From VXNE01 sp963668365 (GTDB lineage: Bacteria; Pseudomonadota; Gammaproteobacteria; Pseudomonadales; Azotimanducaceae), in contig OY764266.1 of the NCBI GenBank assembly GCA_963668365.1, positions 2,108,001 to 2,172,000 on the forward strand: DNA of 64,000 bases. Reading direction: 5' to 3'. Of the stretch, positions 55,109-64,000 are shown piece after piece. Numbering within the stretch: position 1 is the first letter of the stretch; each line of letters starts with the position of its first letter. Below the pieces are notes generated by a model, which did no database searches, was not told the origin of the DNA, and saw nothing but the letters and a program-made list of their open reading frames with translations. The position numbers and the translations under genes were made by a program.

Positions 55109-55884
55109 AGGCATGCCTTGCGCTTCTCGTCTCCCTCGCTGCGACCTTGAGCCACGGCGCGACCGGCGACATTCCGCCGGCGCTGGTCGGCGAAGCCGGA
55201 CCTCCGGACGGCGAAACGCTTAGCTACCACGGGGAGGCAACGGGTTATCTGGCGGTGCCGGAAGGCGCCGGCCCGCACCCCAGCGTGATCCTGATCCACG
55301 AATGGAACGGCCTGGTGGACCGGGTCCGCCAGGTGGCGGACGCGTTCGCGGCGGAGGGCTATGTCGCCCTCGCGGCGGATCTCTACAGCGGCCGCACGGG
55401 CGCCAATCCGCAGGAGAACATGGCGCTGGTGCGCGAGACGCTGGCGGACCCGGATGCCATCATCGCGAACCTCGACGCGGCTGCCGCATACCTCGACCAG
55501 CGGCCGGACACGACGGGCAAGGTCGCCGCCATCGGCTGGTGCTACGGCGGCGGTGTCGCCCTGAGCTATGCCCTCGGCAGCGAGCACCACGATGCGACCG
55601 CGATCTTCTACGGGCGCCTGCTCGACGATCCGGAGCAGTTGAAGAAAATCGGCCACGAGGTGTATGGCACCTTCGCCGGGCAGGACCGGGGCATCCCGGT
55701 GGAAGCGGTGGACCGGTTCGTCGAGGCGCTACGCGCGGCCGGCGTCGAGAACGATGTCCACATCTACGATCCCGTGCAGCATGGTTTCTGGCTGTACGTG
55801 GATCGCGATCCGGAGGTCAATAGGGAACCGGCGGCGGACGCCTGGCGGCGCCTCAAGGCCTATCTCGAGCGGACGCTGGACTAA
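55105..55884 (+). CDS. Exported dienelactone hydrolase family protein
   Basis: ATG 55105 overlaps the symporter stop (ATGA) and gives 259 residues with a signal peptide (ACLALLVSLAATLSHGA). The DLH fold shows the oxyanion segment LIHEWNGLVDRVRQVAD, the nucleophile cysteine in IGWCYGGGVAL, the aspartate in FAGQDRGIPVEAVD and the histidine in DPVQHGFW. The cysteine nucleophile is typical of true dienelactone hydrolases, which open lactones in aromatic degradation, but most exported members have unknown substrates. Co-translation with a symporter suggests periplasmic processing of a compound then imported, or the reverse. Confidence 0.88.
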   Translation: MKACLALLVSLAATLSHGATGDIPPALVGEAGPPDGETLSYHGEATGYLAVPEGAGPHPSVILIHEWNGLVDRVRQVADAFAAEGYVALAADLYSGRTGANPQENMALVRETLADPDAIIANLDAAAAYLDQRPDTTGKVAAIGWCYGGGVALSYALGSEHHDATAIFYGRLLDDPEQLKKIGHEVYGTFAGQDRGIPVEAVDRFVEALRAAGVENDVHIYDPVQHGFWLYVDRDPEVNREPAADAWRRLKAYLERTLD

Positions 55885-56013
55885 GCTTATCGGTGCGAGG
55901 ATCGCCATGCTCCGCATCGCGGCCGTTGACTATCGGCTCCGCGATCAACGCCGCCGACGGGCGAGATGCACGATGTGGCCGGGATGCAGGCCGACCCGGG
56001 TCCGACCTCCGAC

Positions 56014-57915
<1,902 letters not shown>

Positions 57916-58020
57916 TTCAATGCGCGCGCGCCGGTCGCGTCGGGGAGGGTTCCATGGCATGGGCGGATTCTTCGCCAAAGGTCCGGACGTTGCAAGAACG
58001 GCAATCAGGGCAACAGAGTC

Positions 58021-58158
58021 GGGACACCCATGGGGTGCCAGCGACGACAGCGCGGGACACTCTCGGCAACGGGGACACCCGCAACAGCGGGGACAGCCAT
58101 CATCATGGGACGGTCGTGAACCGGGGCAGCCATGCGGGGCAGCGCGGGGACACCCATG
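58021..58158 (+). repeat. Second block of GGGGACACCCAT-like repeats
   Basis: In the 323-bp gap between the divergent acetoacetyl-CoA synthetase and truncated hydrolase genes, GGGACACCCAT or close variants (GGGACACTC, GGGGACACCCG, GGGGACAGCCAT, GGGGCAGCCAT) occur at least six times, with perfect copies at 58021 and 58147. The core matches the block at 39767-39863. The spacing is irregular. Confidence 0.75.
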
Positions 58159-58238
58159 AGACGGAAGCGTCTGCGTTCGCGCGCGCCGCGCCTGCTCTCC
58201 GAGCTTTGTGCGAGCAATGCGCCCGCTATAATCGGCGA

Positions 58239-58667
58239 ATGATCGAAAGCGGCCCAACATCGCACGTCTACTTTTCGCAGCGCCTGCGGCTGCACCACGT
58301 CGACCGGGGCAACGAAGAGGCGCCACCGATGCCGCTCGTGCACGGCGGCCGGGACCATTGCCGGAACTGGGATTGGGTCGCCCGGGACCTGAGCAGAGAC
58401 TACCACGTCATCGCGCCCGATCTGCGCGGCCACGGCGATTCGCAATGGATGATCGGCGGCAGCTACAACACCGTCGACCATGTCTACGACATTGCCCAGC
58501 TCCTCTATCAGAAGAAGATGACGCCGGCGACCGTCATCGGCCACTCGCCCGGCGCGTCGGTATCGTTGTTGCATGCGGGGCTGTCCACTGTTGGAGAATT
58601 CCTCGCGGAGTCGCCGTCCGCAGCCAGCGCGAGGCCCGGTGCCTCGCAAGAGGGCAGCCTTGCCTGA
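58239..58667 (+). pseudogene. Truncated alpha/beta hydrolase
   Basis: The 142-residue frame begins MIESGPTSHVYFSQRLRLHHVDRG (landmark only to FSQRL) and reads like an alpha/beta hydrolase: PMPLVHGGRDHCRNWDWVA, VIAPDLRGHGDSQW, and the nucleophile elbow VIGHSPGASVSLLHAG with serine. After the elbow, similarity stops; the last 25 residues are low-complexity and the second half of the fold, with acid and histidine, is missing. The normal second half is not found nearby in any frame. The gene is probably the remnant of a deletion that joined it to the next gene. Confidence 0.7.
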
Positions 58668-59778
58668 CGCCGCGACGGCAGCCAGAACCGGCATCATCGA
58701 AGGCCTCCACGCCCGGCCGGATCGAGGCGTCGTCCATGTCACGGGAGGTGGTTCGCTCCTGGTGTCGGACCTGCTCCAGGTGCCGGGAGCTTCGGCCACA
58801 TTGCTAGAGGCCCGCGTCCCGTACGCGCAGGCCTCGCTCTCATCCCTTCTGGGCGCGCCGCCGGAGCAGGCGTGCAGCGCCGGGACCGCACGGGATCTCG
58901 CGATGCGCGCCTTCCTGCGCGCGAACGAGCTTGCTCCGCGAGCGAAGACGTTCGGCTTCGCGATCACCGCGAGCCTGGGTTCGACGCGCCCGAAGAGAGG
59001 TGAACATCGGGCGCATTGCGCTCTGCAGACATCCGCGTGGACGCGCACAACAACGCTTCGCCTGACGAAGGGCGGACGCGGCCGCGATGCGGAGGAGCGT
59101 CTCGTTGCCGATGTCGCGCTATTCGCCCTGGCGGAAGCCTTCGGCATGCCCACTCCGCCGGTGGGGCTCGGAGAAGGAGACACGCTGCAGACCCATGCCA
59201 CAGAGGGCGACGCGGACATGCGGGCGCTGCTGTCCGGCGCGTGTCCGGCCATCGGCCCCGGTACGCCCGCCGCGATTCTTCCCGGGTCCTTCAATCCGCT
59301 CCACGCAGGCCACCGGCGGATGGCGCAAGCAGCGGCCGCATGGTTGGGCGAACCCGTCGCGTACGAGCTTTGCATACGCAACGTCGACAAGCCGCCGCTC
59401 AATTTCCACGACATGCGCACCCGCGGGGAACAGTTCGGCGCGTCGGAGGATGTCTGGTTGACGAATGCCTCCACCTTCGTCGAGAAGGCGCGCGTCTTCG
59501 GCGCGGTGACGTTCATCGTCGGCGCCGACACGATGCGCCGCATCGCGGATGCCAAGTACTACGAGGACAGCGATGTGAGCGCGGCGGTCACCGAACTCGC
59601 CCGGATCGGATGTCGATTCCTGGTCTTCGGCCGCGTGGACGGTGTCCGCTTCGTCACTCTGGACGACCTCGACTTGCCGAAGGGGCTGCGCGACCTGTGC
59701 GACGGCCTCGGTGAGACGGAGTTCCGCAGCGACATTTCTTCGACGGCGCTGCGGGCTCGCGGAGGCAACGACAACTGA
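58660..59778 (+). CDS. CinA-like domain fused to HxGH nucleotidyltransferase
   Basis: TTG 58660 (AGAGGG upstream) gives 372 residues; GTG 58639 is an alternative. The first ~165 residues resemble the CinA C-terminal/amidase fold: TGGGSLLVSDLLQVPGASATLLEARVPYA (landmark GGGSLLVSDLLQVPGAS) and CSAGTARDLAMRAFLRA. The rest resembles a nicotinate/nicotinamide nucleotide adenylyltransferase-type nucleotidyltransferase: ILPGSFNPLHAGHRRMA with the GSFNPLHxGH site, then FIVGADTMRRIADAKYYED. CinA-type domains deamidate NMN, so the fusion may salvage NAD precursors. This is inferred from domain pairing. It overlaps the broken hydrolase by 8 bp. Confidence 0.72.
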   Translation: MPDAATAARTGIIEGLHARPDRGVVHVTGGGSLLVSDLLQVPGASATLLEARVPYAQASLSSLLGAPPEQACSAGTARDLAMRAFLRANELAPRAKTFGFAITASLGSTRPKRGEHRAHCALQTSAWTRTTTLRLTKGGRGRDAEERLVADVALFALAEAFGMPTPPVGLGEGDTLQTHATEGDADMRALLSGACPAIGPGTPAAILPGSFNPLHAGHRRMAQAAAAWLGEPVAYELCIRNVDKPPLNFHDMRTRGEQFGASEDVWLTNASTFVEKARVFGAVTFIVGADTMRRIADAKYYEDSDVSAAVTELARIGCRFLVFGRVDGVRFVTLDDLDLPKGLRDLCDGLGETEFRSDISSTALRARGGNDN

Positions 59779-59862
59779 CTGCAAGGCGTTTTTTGGGCGG
59801 GAGTCTGGTACCGTTGCCCGCTAACGCGATCCGGCACGGGTAAAGAGAGGTCGAAGACGCTT

Positions 59863-61608
59863 TTGGCCGCGTCAGAGCTAGAGCAGGTGGAACCAGGGCA
59901 GGGCCAGCCCAAGCGGCTGGGCGAGATGCTGGTCGAACGGAATGCCGTGCAGCAGGCCGACATCGACCGGGCATTGCAGATTCAGCGCACGGTGGGCGGG
60001 CGGCTCGGCTCGCTCCTGGTCCGCACGGGTGCTATTTCCGAAGAGGCGATGCTGCGCGCGCTGGCGGAGCAGATCGGAGCCCTGTATCTCGCCGACGCCG
60101 AGGACCTGCCGGACAAGATGGACATGTACCGCTTCATGTCGGAGTCGTCCATCAAGCTGGAGTGGTTCCTCGACAACGCCGTCCTGATGTGGCGGCGGGG
60201 CGAGGACATTTTCTGTCTTGCCCGCGACATGCCCGATCCGAGCGTGACCCAGACGCTCGAGTACTTCTACCAGGCGTCCGACCAGTCTTCCGGCGCCGCG
60301 CCCCCCATCCGCTTCTGCCTCGCCGCGAACCATCACCTGGACCGCGCGCTGGACGCCATCCGCGAGGAGCGGGCGATGGAGAACCTTTTCGCCGGCGACG
60401 CGCAGCAACTGCGCGACCTCGCCGAGCAGGCGCCGGTGATCGAACTGGTGAACAACCTCCTGTCGCAGGCCGTGGACCTGGGAGCGTCCGACATTCACGT
60501 CGAGCCGACCGAAGAGTCTTTCGCCGTGCGCATGCGCCTCGATGGCGTGCTGCACAGGCGGCTGACGCAGTCGAAGGACCGCTTCGCCGCCGTCGCGTCG
60601 CGCATCAAGCTGATTTCGGGCCTTGACATCGCCGAGCGCAGGCTGCCGCAGGACGGCCGGATCACGGAGCGCATTTCGGGCCGCGAGATGGACATCCGCG
60701 TATCCACCGTGCCGTGCGCGTTCGGCGAGTCCATCGTGCTGCGCATGCTCGCCAAGGAGCGCGACGACCTGGTCTTCGACAATCTCGGCATGGAGCGCGA
60801 CCACCTTGACATGTTCCGCGGCTGGCTCGTGTCCACCAACGGCATCGTGCTCGTCACGGGTCCGACGGGCTCCGGCAAGTCCACCACGCTCGCCGCCGCG
60901 CTCGAGGAAATCGACGACGGCGTCAAGAAGATCATCACCGTGGAAGACCCGGTGGAATACCAGATGCCGGACATCACCCAGATGCAGGTGCACTCGGAGA
61001 TCGGCTTCACTTTCGCCCGCGCGCTGCGCGCCATTCTGCGGCAGGATCCGGACGTCATCATGATCGGCGAGATCCGCGACCTGGAGACGGCGGAAATCGC
61101 CATCCGCTCGGCGCTGACCGGCCACGTGGTGATGTCCACGGTGCACACCAACGACGCCATATCGAGCTTCACGCGCCTGATCGACATGGGTGTCGAGCCG
61201 TTCCTGGTGGCGGCGCCCGTGCGCGGCGTGCAGGCCCAGCGCCTGGTGCGCAAGGCCTGTCCCAACTGTTCGGTGTCGATTCCGCGGCCCGCGCTGGTGG
61301 ACGGCTACCTCGACGCGCTCCCGGAAAGCAGGCTCGGGAGCAACTGGGTCCGGGTTTCAGGCTGCGACCACTGTCGCAACACGGGCTATCGCGGCCGCAC
61401 GGGCATCTACGAACTGGTGCCGATGACGGAGCGCCTGCAGGACCTGATCGTCTCGGGCGCGCACGTTAACGAGCTGAAGCGGGCGGCGCGGGAACTGGGC
61501 ACGCACTGCCGCACCCTGGTCGAGGACGGCCTCATCAAGGCCTCGCGCGGCGAGACCACGGTGGAGGAGTTGATGCGGGCCATGGTGATAGACGCCGAGG
61601 CCAGCTAG
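59863..61608 (+). CDS. gspE: Type II secretion ATPase GspE
   Basis: TTG 59863 gives 581 residues. An N-terminal GspE/MshEN domain (KRLGEMLVERNAVQQADIDRAL) is followed by the ATPase: Walker A GPTGSGKSTTLAAAL, Asp box ITVEDPVEYQMPD, Walker B PDVIMIGEIRDLETAEI and His box LTGHVVMSTVHTNDAI. The zinc-binding tetracysteine is CPNC and CDHC in the C-terminal part. It powers pseudopilus assembly from the cytoplasmic face of the inner membrane. The gene starts a gspE-F-G-H series in the same orientation. The upstream GAGAGG is 13 bases away, rather far. Confidence 0.93.
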   Translation: MAASELEQVEPGQGQPKRLGEMLVERNAVQQADIDRALQIQRTVGGRLGSLLVRTGAISEEAMLRALAEQIGALYLADAEDLPDKMDMYRFMSESSIKLEWFLDNAVLMWRRGEDIFCLARDMPDPSVTQTLEYFYQASDQSSGAAPPIRFCLAANHHLDRALDAIREERAMENLFAGDAQQLRDLAEQAPVIELVNNLLSQAVDLGASDIHVEPTEESFAVRMRLDGVLHRRLTQSKDRFAAVASRIKLISGLDIAERRLPQDGRITERISGREMDIRVSTVPCAFGESIVLRMLAKERDDLVFDNLGMERDHLDMFRGWLVSTNGIVLVTGPTGSGKSTTLAAALEEIDDGVKKIITVEDPVEYQMPDITQMQVHSEIGFTFARALRAILRQDPDVIMIGEIRDLETAEIAIRSALTGHVVMSTVHTNDAISSFTRLIDMGVEPFLVAAPVRGVQAQRLVRKACPNCSVSIPRPALVDGYLDALPESRLGSNWVRVSGCDHCRNTGYRGRTGIYELVPMTERLQDLIVSGAHVNELKRAARELGTHCRTLVEDGLIKASRGETTVEELMRAMVIDAEAS

Positions 61609-61670
61609 TGCGCCGTCGGGACGAGACCGGGATTCCTTCCCAGCCCTGCCGAACATAGAGCGCGCTCGAG

Positions 61671-62867
61671 ATGCCGGAATACGACTACGAGACCGTCGAC
61701 AGCAACGGCCAGGCGAGCCGGGGCCGCGTCGAGGCCGCGTCCCGCGCGGATGTCGTGCGCCAGCTCACGCGCGGCGGCAGCACGGTCGTCGCCGTCGACG
61801 AGTACCGGGCGCCGGCGGTGGGCGGATTGCGCCGGGGCCTGAGGGCCCGGGACGTGGCGATCGCCTTCAACGAACTCGCCACGCTGCTCGAATCCGGCGT
61901 GGCCCTGGGTGACGCGGTGACGGCCCAGGGCCGTGGCACGCATCACCCCCGTCTCGCGGCGGCCTTCGACGGCATGGCGCGCGACCTCATGCGCGGGCAA
62001 AGCTACCTGGAAGTGCTGCGCGGCAGCGCCTTGCCCCTTCCCGAGTACGTCTACCAACTGGTCGAAGCCGGCGAACTCCGCGGCCGGCTGGCAGAAGCCT
62101 TGCGCGGGGCGGTGCAACAGATGGAGTACGACCTCAGGGTCGCGTCGGACATCCGGGGAGCGCTCGCGTACCCGGCGATACTGATCGTCGCGGGCCTCGC
62201 GGCCGTGCTCGTCGTCTTCGCCTTCGTCGTCCCGCAGTTCGCCAACCTGCTCGAGTCCGGCGACGACCTGCCGTTTCTGGCGTCGGTGGTCCTCAACACC
62301 GGCGCCTGGTTCAACGCCAACGCCTGGCTGTTTGCGGGCCTCGTCGCTGTGGTGGTCGCGGTGGCCGTGGCGCTGATGCGACGCGAGGGATTCCGCCGCC
62401 GGCTGACCGACATTGTCGCCGCGCTGCCGCTGGTGCGCGGCTGGTTCTCGGAAGTCGACACCGCCAAGTGGGCCTCCGTCATGGGCGCGATGCTGCAGAG
62501 CCGCGTGGAACTCATGGACGCGCTGAACCTCGCGTCCCGGGGCGTGCGGATCAGCCGCCGCAAGGAGATGCTGGACCGGGCTGTCGACGACGTGAGAAGC
62601 GGAGTGGCGCTTTCGGAAGCCCTTGAGAAGCAGGACGCGCTGACGCCGACAGGCTACAATTTGATCCGCGTCGGCGAACAGTCCGGGCGCATGGCGGAAA
62701 TGATGCGGGCGTTGGCGAACTTGTACGAAGAGAACAGCGCGCGGCGAATGCGGCGCGTTCTCACGTTCATCGAGCCGGCGGCCATACTGCTGATCGGCGG
62801 GTTTCTCGGAGCCATCATGATCGGCATGATATTGGCGATAACGAATGTCAACAGGATCGTGCTTTAG
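61671..62867 (+). CDS. gspF: Type II secretion inner membrane protein GspF
   Basis: The 398-residue polytopic protein has two cytoplasmic GspF domains and three main hydrophobic stretches (about 162-185, 215-238 and 368-392). The start YDYETVDSNGQASRGRVEA and FNELATLLESGVALGDAV are family marks, repeated in the second half as WASVMGAMLQSRVELMDALNLA. It anchors the ATPase to the membrane and helps assemble pseudopilin. It overlaps gspG by 23 bp. Gap to gspE is 62 bp. Confidence 0.93.
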   Translation: MPEYDYETVDSNGQASRGRVEAASRADVVRQLTRGGSTVVAVDEYRAPAVGGLRRGLRARDVAIAFNELATLLESGVALGDAVTAQGRGTHHPRLAAAFDGMARDLMRGQSYLEVLRGSALPLPEYVYQLVEAGELRGRLAEALRGAVQQMEYDLRVASDIRGALAYPAILIVAGLAAVLVVFAFVVPQFANLLESGDDLPFLASVVLNTGAWFNANAWLFAGLVAVVVAVAVALMRREGFRRRLTDIVAALPLVRGWFSEVDTAKWASVMGAMLQSRVELMDALNLASRGVRISRRKEMLDRAVDDVRSGVALSEALEKQDALTPTGYNLIRVGEQSGRMAEMMRALANLYEENSARRMRRVLTFIEPAAILLIGGFLGAIMIGMILAITNVNRIVL

Positions 62868-63321
62868 GCGCCACGCGAGCAAGCGCCGCGCGAACGGCCG
62901 CGTGAGGGGGTTCTCCCTGATCGAGCTGATGATCGTCCTGGTGATCCTCGGCCTGCTTGCGGGCCTGGTCGGGCCGCAACTCATGAAGCAGCTCGAAGGT
63001 TCCAAGGTCGACGTCGCCGCGACGCAAGTCAAGATGCTGCGCAGCGCGCTTCAGACCTACAGGATCGATGTGGGCGCCTATCCGACCACCGACCAGGGTC
63101 TGGCCGCCCTGATGTCGCCGCCTGACGAAGTCGCCGAGTATTGGCGCGGTCCCTACCTGCAGGACGAATTGCCGGTCGACCCGTGGCGGGCTCCCTATCA
63201 ATACGAAGCGCCGGTGAACAATCTCCAGGGCTTCGTCCTTTACTCCTACGGCGCGGACTCGGCCGAGGGCGGGGAAGGCGACTATGCGGACATCGGATTC
63301 CTGCCGGAAGGAAGCTCCTAG
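62845..63321 (+). CDS. gspG: Major pseudopilin GspG
   Basis: The 158-residue protein has a basic leader ending at G (RVRG) and then FSLIELMIVLVILGLLAGLV, the class III signal cut by prepilin peptidase GspO between G and F with Glu5 of the mature form. The globular part shows DVGAYPTTDQGLAALMSPP and the calcium site region LPVDPWRAPYQY and SYGADSAEGGEGDYADIGF. It forms the pseudopilus. ATG 62845 overlaps gspF. Its TAG stop (63319-63321) consists of the TA target site and the first G of the MITE terminal repeat; the stop was also TAG before the insertion. Confidence 0.93.
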   Translation: MSTGSCFRRHASKRRANGRVRGFSLIELMIVLVILGLLAGLVGPQLMKQLEGSKVDVAATQVKMLRSALQTYRIDVGAYPTTDQGLAALMSPPDEVAEYWRGPYLQDELPVDPWRAPYQYEAPVNNLQGFVLYSYGADSAEGGEGDYADIGFLPEGSS

Positions 63322-63482
63322 TGTGCTGTCTCATGAATAACTTTGCGTTTGCGGTAGCGCATTTTTGTCGCTGGCAAGGCGCGTCCGACGAACAGTGGTA
63401 GGCCCCACGTGAGGAGGCGCAACGCCGCCAGCGGCGAAAAGGCGCAGCGCAAACGCGAAGGTATTTGTGAGACAGCACACTA
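63319..63482. mobile_element. 164-bp MITE with 37-bp imperfect terminal inverted repeats
   Basis: TAGTGTGCTGTCTCA at the left end is repeated exactly in inverted form at the right end (63468-63482), and similarity continues to 37 bp with five mismatches. The ends fit insertion at TA: flanking gaagctcc and gcttccgg join at a single TA when the element is removed. TA target duplication suggests mobilisation by an IS630/Tc1-type transposase. The inside has no gene. Confidence 0.85.
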
Positions 63483-63910
63483 GCTTCCGGCGCGGTTTCA
63501 CCCTGCTCGAGCTGCTGATCGTGCTGGCCCTTCTGGGCCTCGCGACGGCGATAGCGATGCCGAACCTCGAGCGGCTCTACGCCAGCGCGACGCGGGCGAG
63601 CGAGCGGGACTACGTCCTGGACCAGGTGGCCGCTCTCGGCCGCGAAGCCATGCTGAACGGCCGCGCGTACGTCGTATTCGGCAACGCGCCGCCGCCGGAC
63701 CCCGGCGACCTCACGCGGCATGCGGACTACGAGACCTATCTCGTGGATGTCCCGGAGGGTTGGCGCCTCGCGCTCGAAAAGCCCCTGGTCGTGCTGGCCA
63801 ACGGCGTTTGCCTCGGCGGGGCGCTGACGCTCTCCCACGAAAGCGACGAGGCGGGCGCGGTATACGTGGAACTCGCGCCGCCGTACTGCCGCGTCGACGC
63901 GAAAAGCTGA
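63467..63910 (+). CDS. gspH: GspH-like minor pseudopilin with MITE-derived start
   Basis: The current frame starts at GTG 63467 inside the right end of the MITE, with GAAGG five bases upstream also from the MITE, giving 147 residues. Its first five residues (MRQHT) are MITE sequence. The pseudopilin signal follows: RRGFTLLELLIVLALLGLATAIAMP, with G-F cleavage and mature Glu5 (landmark GFTLLELLIVLALLG). It is a minor pseudopilin, and its place after gspG suits GspH. Removing the MITE restores an in-frame ATG at 63284 inside gspG, with GGGGAAGG upstream; that was probably the ancestral start. The 90 bp to the window end hold no supported start of the next gene. Confidence 0.85.
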   Translation: MRQHTSFRRGFTLLELLIVLALLGLATAIAMPNLERLYASATRASERDYVLDQVAALGREAMLNGRAYVVFGNAPPPDPGDLTRHADYETYLVDVPEGWRLALEKPLVVLANGVCLGGALTLSHESDEAGAVYVELAPPYCRVDAKS

Positions 63911-64000
63911 GCTTGGGTCTTTGGCGACGGGCATTGCGCGTCGCTACCACGCATCCCCTGATCGCCGGGATTGGTGTCGCACCTGCGGGTCATTGAACCG

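Noticed and set aside
63911..64000. Start of gspI
   Set aside because: No frame with a pseudopilin signal begins in these 90 bases; the next gene would start outside the window or at an unsupported GTG near 63973.

Overview
The window is GC-rich, densely coded bacterial chromosome. A type II secretion cluster (gspE-F-G-H), a MacAB-type tripartite efflux pump, phosphoenolpyruvate carboxylase and many acyl-CoA enzymes suggest a proteobacterium, probably an uncultured gammaproteobacterium; no rRNA or tRNA is present to confirm this. Many genes appear to start at TTG or GTG behind a good Shine-Dalgarno sequence, so several starts given here differ from the longest open frame.

Left part (1-26.4 kb), defence-like and accessory. 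After the N-terminus of an Lhr-type helicase (cut by the window edge) comes a tightly coupled leftward operon: DUF499 ATPase, DUF3780 protein, DUF1156 adenine methylase, a second large N6-adenine methylase, a small PD-(D/E)XK-like nuclease and a PLD-SNF2 helicase. This is a helicase-methylase-ATPase defence island with a nuclease and an extra methylase embedded in it. Diverging from it is a two-gene cassette of an OLD/SMC-like ATPase and a PIN-like nuclease. Then come oligopeptidase B, an acyl-CoA dehydrogenase, an SRAP/YedK abasic-site protein, a PIN-toxin remnant, a 1724-residue DEDD exonuclease-RecQ-UvrD fusion helicase and a VapBC pair.

Middle (26.5-51.5 kb). A UGSC-family selenoprotein has an in-frame TGA (26776) followed by a hairpin that fits a bacterial SECIS. 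It is followed by an acyl-CoA synthetase, the macA-macB-outer membrane factor operon, ppc, an MFS exporter, a ThuA-like protein, a D-2-hydroxyacid dehydrogenase, a CBS-pair protein, a LapG-like cysteine peptidase with a nitroreductase, a secreted protein of unknown role, an IS element, a second AMP-forming ligase with a ketopantoate-reductase-like enzyme, a peptidoglycan amidase, a PPOX/F420 flavoprotein and an orphan molybdenum hydroxylase large subunit.

Right part (51.5-64 kb). A decayed restriction-modification locus has an apparently intact methylase and a restriction gene with a large internal deletion and frame change. Then come a GPH sugar symporter with a dienelactone hydrolase, acetoacetyl-CoA synthetase, a truncated alpha/beta hydrolase, a CinA-like/nucleotidyltransferase fusion, and gspE-F-G-H. 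A 164-bp MITE sits exactly at the gspG/gspH junction; it cut off the original gspH start and supplies a new ribosome-binding site and GTG start.
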